Source: Bradysia coprophila (Eukaryota; Arthropoda; Insecta; Diptera; Sciaridae). From it: a DNA stretch of 64,000 bases. The stretch is taken from NCBI RefSeq assembly GCF_014529535.1, contig NW_023504022.1, forward strand, positions 7,733,398 to 7,797,397, given 5' to 3'. The notes under the pieces are model-generated. The model was not told the DNA's origin. It made no database searches and saw only the letters and a list, made by a program, of their open reading frames with translations. Positions 57,901-64,000 of the stretch are shown one piece after another; the first letter of the stretch is position 1, and every line of letters starts with the position of its first letter. Made by a program: the position numbers and the translations under genes.

Positions 57901-60900
57901 TCGAATTTCATCGTTTGAAAATAATTAATTTAAACGTCGAATTTCATCGTTTGGAAAATAATTAATTTAAACGTCGAATTTCATCGTTTGGAAAAATAAT
58001 TAATTTAAACGTCGAATTTCATCGTTTGGAAAAATAATTAATTTAAACGTCGAATTTCAATCGTTTGGAAAAATAATTAATTTTAAACGTCGAATTTCAT
58101 CGTTTGGAAAATAATTAATTTAAACGTCGAATTTCATCGTTTGGAAAATAATTAATTTAAACGTCCGAATTTCATCGTTTTAATGGAAAAATAATTAATT
58201 TAAACGTCGAATTTCATCGTTTGGATTTAAACGTGAATTCAGTTTGAAAATAATTAATTAAACGTCGAATTTTCATCGTTTGGAAAAATAATTAATTTAA
58301 ACGTCGAATTTCATCGTTTGGAAAATAATTAATTTAAACGTCGAATTTTTCATCGTTTGGAAAATAATTAATTTAAACGTCGAATTTCATCGGTTTGGAA
58401 AAATAATTAATTTAAACGTCGAATTCATCGTTTGAAAATATAATTTCAATTTAAATACGTCGAATTTCATCGTTTGGAAAATAATTAATTTAAACGTCGA
58501 ATTTCATCGTTTGGAAAATAATTAATTTAAACCGTCGGAATAATTCCATCGTTGGAAAATAATTAATTTAAACGTCGAATTTCATCGTTTGGAAAATAAT
58601 TAATTTAAACGTCGAATTTCATCGTTTGGAAAAATAATTAATTTAAACGTCGAATTTCATCGTTTGAAAATAATTAATTTAAACGTCGAATTTCATCGTT
58701 TGGAAAATAATTAATTTAAACGTCGAATTTCATCCGTTTGGAAAATAATTAATTTTAAACGTCGAATTTCATCGTTTTGGAAAATAATTAATTTAAACGT
58801 CGAATTCATCGTTTGAAAATAATTAATTTAAACGTCGAATTTCATCGTTTGGAAAATAATTAATTTAAACGTCGAATTTCATCGTTTGAAAAATAATTAA
58901 TTTAAACGTCGAATTTCATCGTTTGGAAAATAATTAATTTAAACGTCGGAATTTCATCGTTTGGAAAAATAAATTAATTTAAACGTCGAATTTCATCGTT
59001 TGGAAAATAATTAATTTAAACGTCGAATTTCATCGTTTGAATAATTTAAACGTCGATTCATGTTTGGAAAATAATTAATTTAAACGTCGAATTTCATCGT
59101 TTGGAAAATAATTAATTTAAACGTCGAATTTCATCGTTTGGAAAATAATTAATTTAAACGTCGAATTTCATCGTTTGGAAAATAATTAATTTAAAACGTC
59201 GAATTTTCAATCGTGAATTATCGTGAAAATAATTAATTTAAACGTCGAATTTCATCGTTTGGAAAATAATTAATTTAAACGTCGAATTTCAATCGTTTGG
59301 AAAATAATTAATTTAAACGTCGAATTTCATCGTTTGAAATAATTAATTTAAAACGCGAATTTCATCGTTTGGAAAATAATTAATTTAAACCGTCCGGTAA
59401 TTTTCATCGTTTGGAAAATAATTAATTTAAACGTCGAATTTCATCGTTTGGAAAATAATTAATTTAAACGTCGAATTTCATCGTTTTGGAAAATAATTAA
59501 TTTAAACGTCGAATTTCATCGTTTGGAAAATAATTAATTTAAACGTCGAATTTCATCGTTTGGAAAATAATTAATTTAAACGTCGAATTTCATCGTTTGG
59601 AAAAATAATTAATTTAAACGTCGAATTTCATCGTTTGGAAAATAATTAATTTAAACGTCGAAAATTAGTCATCGTTTGAAAAATAATTAATTTAAACGTC
59701 GAATTTCATCGTTTGGAAAATAATTAATTTAAACGTCGAATTTCATCGTTTGGAAAATAATTAATTTAAACGTCGAATTTCATCGTTTGGAAAATAATTA
59801 ATTTAAACGGTCGAATTTCATCGTTTGGAAAATAATTAATTTAAACGTCGAATTTCATCGTTTTGGAAAATAATTAATTTAAACGTCGAATTTCATCGTT
59901 TGGAAAATAATTAATTTAAACCGTCGAATTTTCATCGTTTTGGAAAATAATTAATTTAAACGTCGAATTTCATCGTTTGGAAAATAATTAATTTAAACGT
60001 CGAATTTCATCGTTTTGGAAAATAATTAATTTAAACGTCGAATTTCATCGTTTGGAAAATAATTAATTTAAACGTCGAATTTCATCGTTTGGAAAATAAT
60101 TAATTTAAACGTCGAATTTCATCTTGGAAATAATTAATTTAAACGTCGAATTTCATCGTTTGGAAAATAATTAATTTAAACGTCGAATTTCATCGTTTGG
60201 AAAATAATTAATTTAAACGTCGAATTTCATCGTTTGGAAAATAATTAATTTAAACGTCGAATTTCATCGTTTGGAAAATAATTAATTTAAACGTCGAATT
60301 TCATCGTTTGGAAAATAATTAATTTAAACGTCGAATTTCATCGTTTGGAAAATAATTAATTTAAACGTCGAATTTCATCGTTTGGAAAATAATTAATTTA
60401 AACGTCGAATTTCATCGTTTGGAAAAATAATTAATTTAAACGTCGAATTTCATCGTTTGGAAAATAATTAATTTAAACGTCGAATTTCATCGTTTGGAAA
60501 ATAATTAATTTAAACGTCGAATTTCATCGTTTGGAAAATAATTAATTTAAACGTCGAATTTCATCGTTTGGAAAATAATTAATTTAAACGTCGAATTTCA
60601 TCGTTTGGAAAATAATTAATTTAAACGTCGAATTTCATCGTTTGGAAAAATAATTAATTTAAACGTCGAATTTCATCGTTTGGGAAAATAATTAATTTAA
60701 ACGTCGAATTTCATCGTTTGGAAAATAATTAATTTAAACGTCGAATTTCATCGTTTGGAAAATAATTAATTTAAACGTCGAATTTCATCGTTTGGAAAAT
60801 AATTAATTTAAACGTCGAATTTCATCGTTTGGAAAATAATTAATTTAAACGTCGAATTTCATCGTTTGGAAAATAATTAATTTAAACGTCGAATTTCATC

Positions 60901-63900
60901 GTTTGGAAAATAATTAATTTAAACGTCGAATTTCATCGTTTGGAAAATAATTAATTTAAACGTCGAATTTCATCGTTTTGAAAAATAATTAATTTAAACG
61001 TCGAATTTCATCGTTTGGAAAATAATTAATTTAAACGTCGAATTTCATCGTTTGGAAAATAATTAATTTAAACGTCGAATTTCATCGTTTGGAAAATAAT
61101 TAATTTAAACGTCGAATTTCATCGTTTGGAAAATAATTAATTTAAACGTCGAATTTCATCGTTTGGAAAATAATTAATTTAAACGTCGAATTTCATCGTT
61201 TGGAAAATAATTAATTTAAACGTCGAATTTCATCGTTTGGAAAATAATTAATTTAAACGTCGAATTTCATCGTTTGGAAAATAATTAATTTAAACGTCGA
61301 ATTTCATCGTTTGGAAAATAATTAATTTAAACGTCGAATTTCATCGTTTGGAAAATAATTAATTTAAACGTCGAATTCATCGTTTGGAAAAATAATTAAT
61401 TTAAACGTCGAATTTCATCGTTTGGAAAATAATTAATTTAAACGTCGAATTTCATCGTTTGGAAAATAATTAATTTAAACGTCGAATTTCATCGTTTGGA
61501 AAATAATTAATTTAAACGTCGAATTTCATCGTTTGGAAAATAATTAATTTAAACGTCGAATTTCATCGTTTGGAAAATAATTAATTTAAACGTCGAATTT
61601 CATCGTTTGGAAAATAATTAATTTAAACGTCGAATTTCATCGTTTGGAAAATAATTAATTTAAACGTCGAATTTCATCGTTTGGAAAATAATTAATTTAA
61701 ACGTCGAATTTCATCGTTTGGAAAATAATTAATTTAAACGTCGAATTTCATCGTTTGGAAAATAATTAATTTAAACGTCGAATTTCATCGTTTGGAAAAT
61801 AATTAATTTAAACGTCGAATTTCATCGTTTGGAAAATAATTAATTTAAACGTCGAATTTCATCGTTTGGAAAATAATTAATTTAAACGTCGAATTTCATC
61901 GTTTGGAAAATAATTAATTTAAACGTCGAATTTCATCGTTTGGAAAATAATTAATTTAAACGTCGAAATTCATCGTTTGGAAAATAATTAATTTAAACGT
62001 CGAATTTCATCGTTTGGAAAATAATTAATTTAAACGTCGAATTTCATCGTTTGGAAAATAATTAATTTAAACGTCGAATTTCATCGTTTGGAAAATAATT
62101 AATTTAAACGTCGAATTTCATCGTTTGGAAAATAATTAATTTAAACGTCGAATTTCATCGTTTGGAAAATAATTAATTTAAACGTCGAATTTCATCGTTT
62201 GGAAAATAATTAATTTAAACGTCGAATTTCATCGTTTTGGAAAATAATTAATTTAAACGTCGAATTTCATCGTTTGGAAAATAATTAATTTAAACGTCGA
62301 ATTTCATCGTTTGGAAAATAATTAATTTAAACGTCGAATTTCATCGTTTGGAAAATAATTAATTTAAACGTCGAATTTCATCGTTTGGAAAATAATTAAT
62401 TTAAACGTCGAAATTCATCGTTTTGGAAAATAATTAATTTAAACGTCGAATTTCATCGTTTGGAAATAATTAATTTAAACGTCGAATTTCATCGTTTGGA
62501 AAATAATTAATTTAAACGTCGAATTTCATCGTTTGGAAAATAATAATTTAAACGTCGAATTTCATCGTTTTGGAAAATAATTAATTTAAACGTCGAATTT
62601 CATCGTTTGGAAAATAATTAATTTAAACGTCGAATTTCATCGTTTTGGAAAATAATTAATTTAAACGTCGAATCATCGTTGAAAATAATTAATTAAACGT
62701 CGAATTTCATCGTTTGGAAATAATTAATTTAAACGTCGAATTTCATCGTTTGGAAAATAATTAATTTAAACGTCGAATTCATCGTTTGAAAAATAATTAA
62801 TTTAAACGTCGAATTTCATCGTTTAAATAATTTTTAAAATATTTATCTTTGAAAATAATTAATTTAAACGTCGAATTTCATCGTTTGGAAAATAATTAAT
62901 TTAAACGTCGAATTTCATCGTTTGGAAAATAATTAATTTAAACGTCGAATTTCATCGTTTGGAAAATAATTAATTTAAACGTCGAATTTCATCGTTTGGA
63001 AAATAATTAATTTAAACGTCGAATTTCATCGTTTGGAAAATAATTAATTTAAACGTCGAATTTCATCGTTTGGAAAATAATTAATTTAAACGTCGAATTT
63101 CATCGTTTGGAAAATAATTAATTTAAACGTCGAATTTCATCGTTTGGAAAATAATTAATTTAAACGTCGAATTTCATCGTTTGGAAAATAATTAATTTAA
63201 ACGTCGAATTTCATCGTTTGGAAAATAATTAATTTAAACGTTCGAAATTTCATCGTTTGGAAAATAATTAATTTAAACGTCGAATTTCATCGTTTGGAAA
63301 ATAATTAATTTAAACGTCGAATTTCATCGTTTGGAAAATAATTAATTTAAACGTCGAATTTCATCGTTTGGAAAATAATTAATTTAAACGTCGAATTTCA
63401 TCGTTTGGAAAATAATTAATTTAAACGTCGAATTTCATCGTTTGGAAAATAATTAATTTAAACGTCGAATTTCATCGTTTGGAAAATAATTAATTTAAAC
63501 GTCGAATTTCATCGTTTGGAAAATAATTAATTTAAACGTCGAATTTCATCGTTTGGAAAATAATTAATTTAAACGTCGAATTTCATCGTTTGGAAAATAA
63601 TTAATTTAAACGTTCGAATTTCATCGTTTGGAAAATAATTAATTTAAACGTCGAATTTCATCGTTTGGAAAATATAATTAATTTAAACGTCGAATTTCAT
63701 CGTTTGGAAAATAATTAATTTAAACGTTCGAATTTCATCGTTTGGAAAATAATTAATTTTGAAACGTTCGAATTTCATCGTTTGGAAAATAATTAATTTA
63801 AACGTCGAATTTCATTGTTTAATTTAAACGTTCGAATTTCATCGTTTGGAAAATAATTAATTTAAACGTTGAATTTCATCGTTTGGAAAATAATTAATTT

Positions 63901-64000
63901 TAAACGTTCGAATTTCATCGTTTGGAAAATAATTAATTTAAACGTTGAATTTCATCGTTTGGAAAATAATTAATTTAAACGTTGAATTTCATCGTTTGGA
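45961..64000. repeat. 37-bp satellite, main array (continues past the window)
   Basis: About 485 head-to-tail units fill the last 18 kb without interruption. The unit has dyad symmetry: TTTAAACG and CGTTTG(G)AAA flank the core TCGAATTTCAT, and an AATTAATT palindrome follows. Units are almost identical at 46-49.9 kb and 60-62.4 kb, whereas about 51.7-60 kb is peppered with single-base gains and losses. Variants with CGTTCGAA or CGTTGAA replace CGTCGAA from about 63.6 kb. Frequent stop codons in every frame make coding impossible. The array could be pericentromeric, centromeric or subtelomeric; the sequence does not tell which. Confidence 0.98.

Noticed and set aside
44244..64000. CRISPR array (regular short repeats)
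   Set aside because: Units follow each other with no spacers at a 37-bp period. It is a eukaryotic satellite.

Overview
The window is eukaryotic nuclear DNA, most probably from an insect and within insects most likely a fly. Genes are split by short GT-AG introns of about 50-450 bp. The coding regions match insect or animal families: a PP2A scaffold A subunit, an SNX13-type sorting nexin and a 7tm_6 odorant receptor. The rest is AT-rich, full of MITE-like inverted-repeat elements, and ends in a long satellite. Nothing bacterial or CRISPR-like was seen. The species cannot be fixed from the sequence alone.

Layout. Positions 1-1683 repeat the upstream flank of an odorant receptor (OR) gene. Positions 1734-13542 are copy A of a segmental duplication. 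It holds the last four exons of the sorting nexin (a 3' fragment), a PP2A-A-like gene broken by a young LTR element (3886-6263), and about 5 kb of non-coding, MITE-bearing DNA. Positions 13543-18284 are single-copy and carry the 5' two thirds of the sorting-nexin gene, which runs on into copy B (18285-27935). Copy B has the 3' end of that gene, an uninterrupted PP2A-A-like gene (19987-22720) and the same non-coding tail. Positions 27936-37357 contain no gene I can support, only nested transposons and degenerate minisatellites (34.6-36.5 kb). Positions 37358-43515 are an OR neighbourhood on the minus strand: a 5' OR relic, a second upstream-flank repeat, a 369-bp palindrome, a complete three-exon OR gene (41293-42631) and a third flank repeat. 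From 44244 to the end lies a 37-bp satellite of roughly 500 units, interrupted once by a 1.1-kb retroposon-like insertion.

The genes do not form a pathway. The sorting nexin and PP2A scaffold are adjacent cellular genes caught in one duplication, and the OR belongs to a locally duplicated chemoreceptor cluster. Main points of interest: a PP2A scaffold paralogue that has lost the end of its last HEAT repeat and gained a coiled-coil tail; the LTR insertion that cleanly kills one of two nearly identical copies; apparent single-base frameshifts in the single-copy part of the sorting nexin; a predicted OR gene just outside the left edge; and uneven indel density inside the satellite. I found no convincing new defence or enzymatic system.
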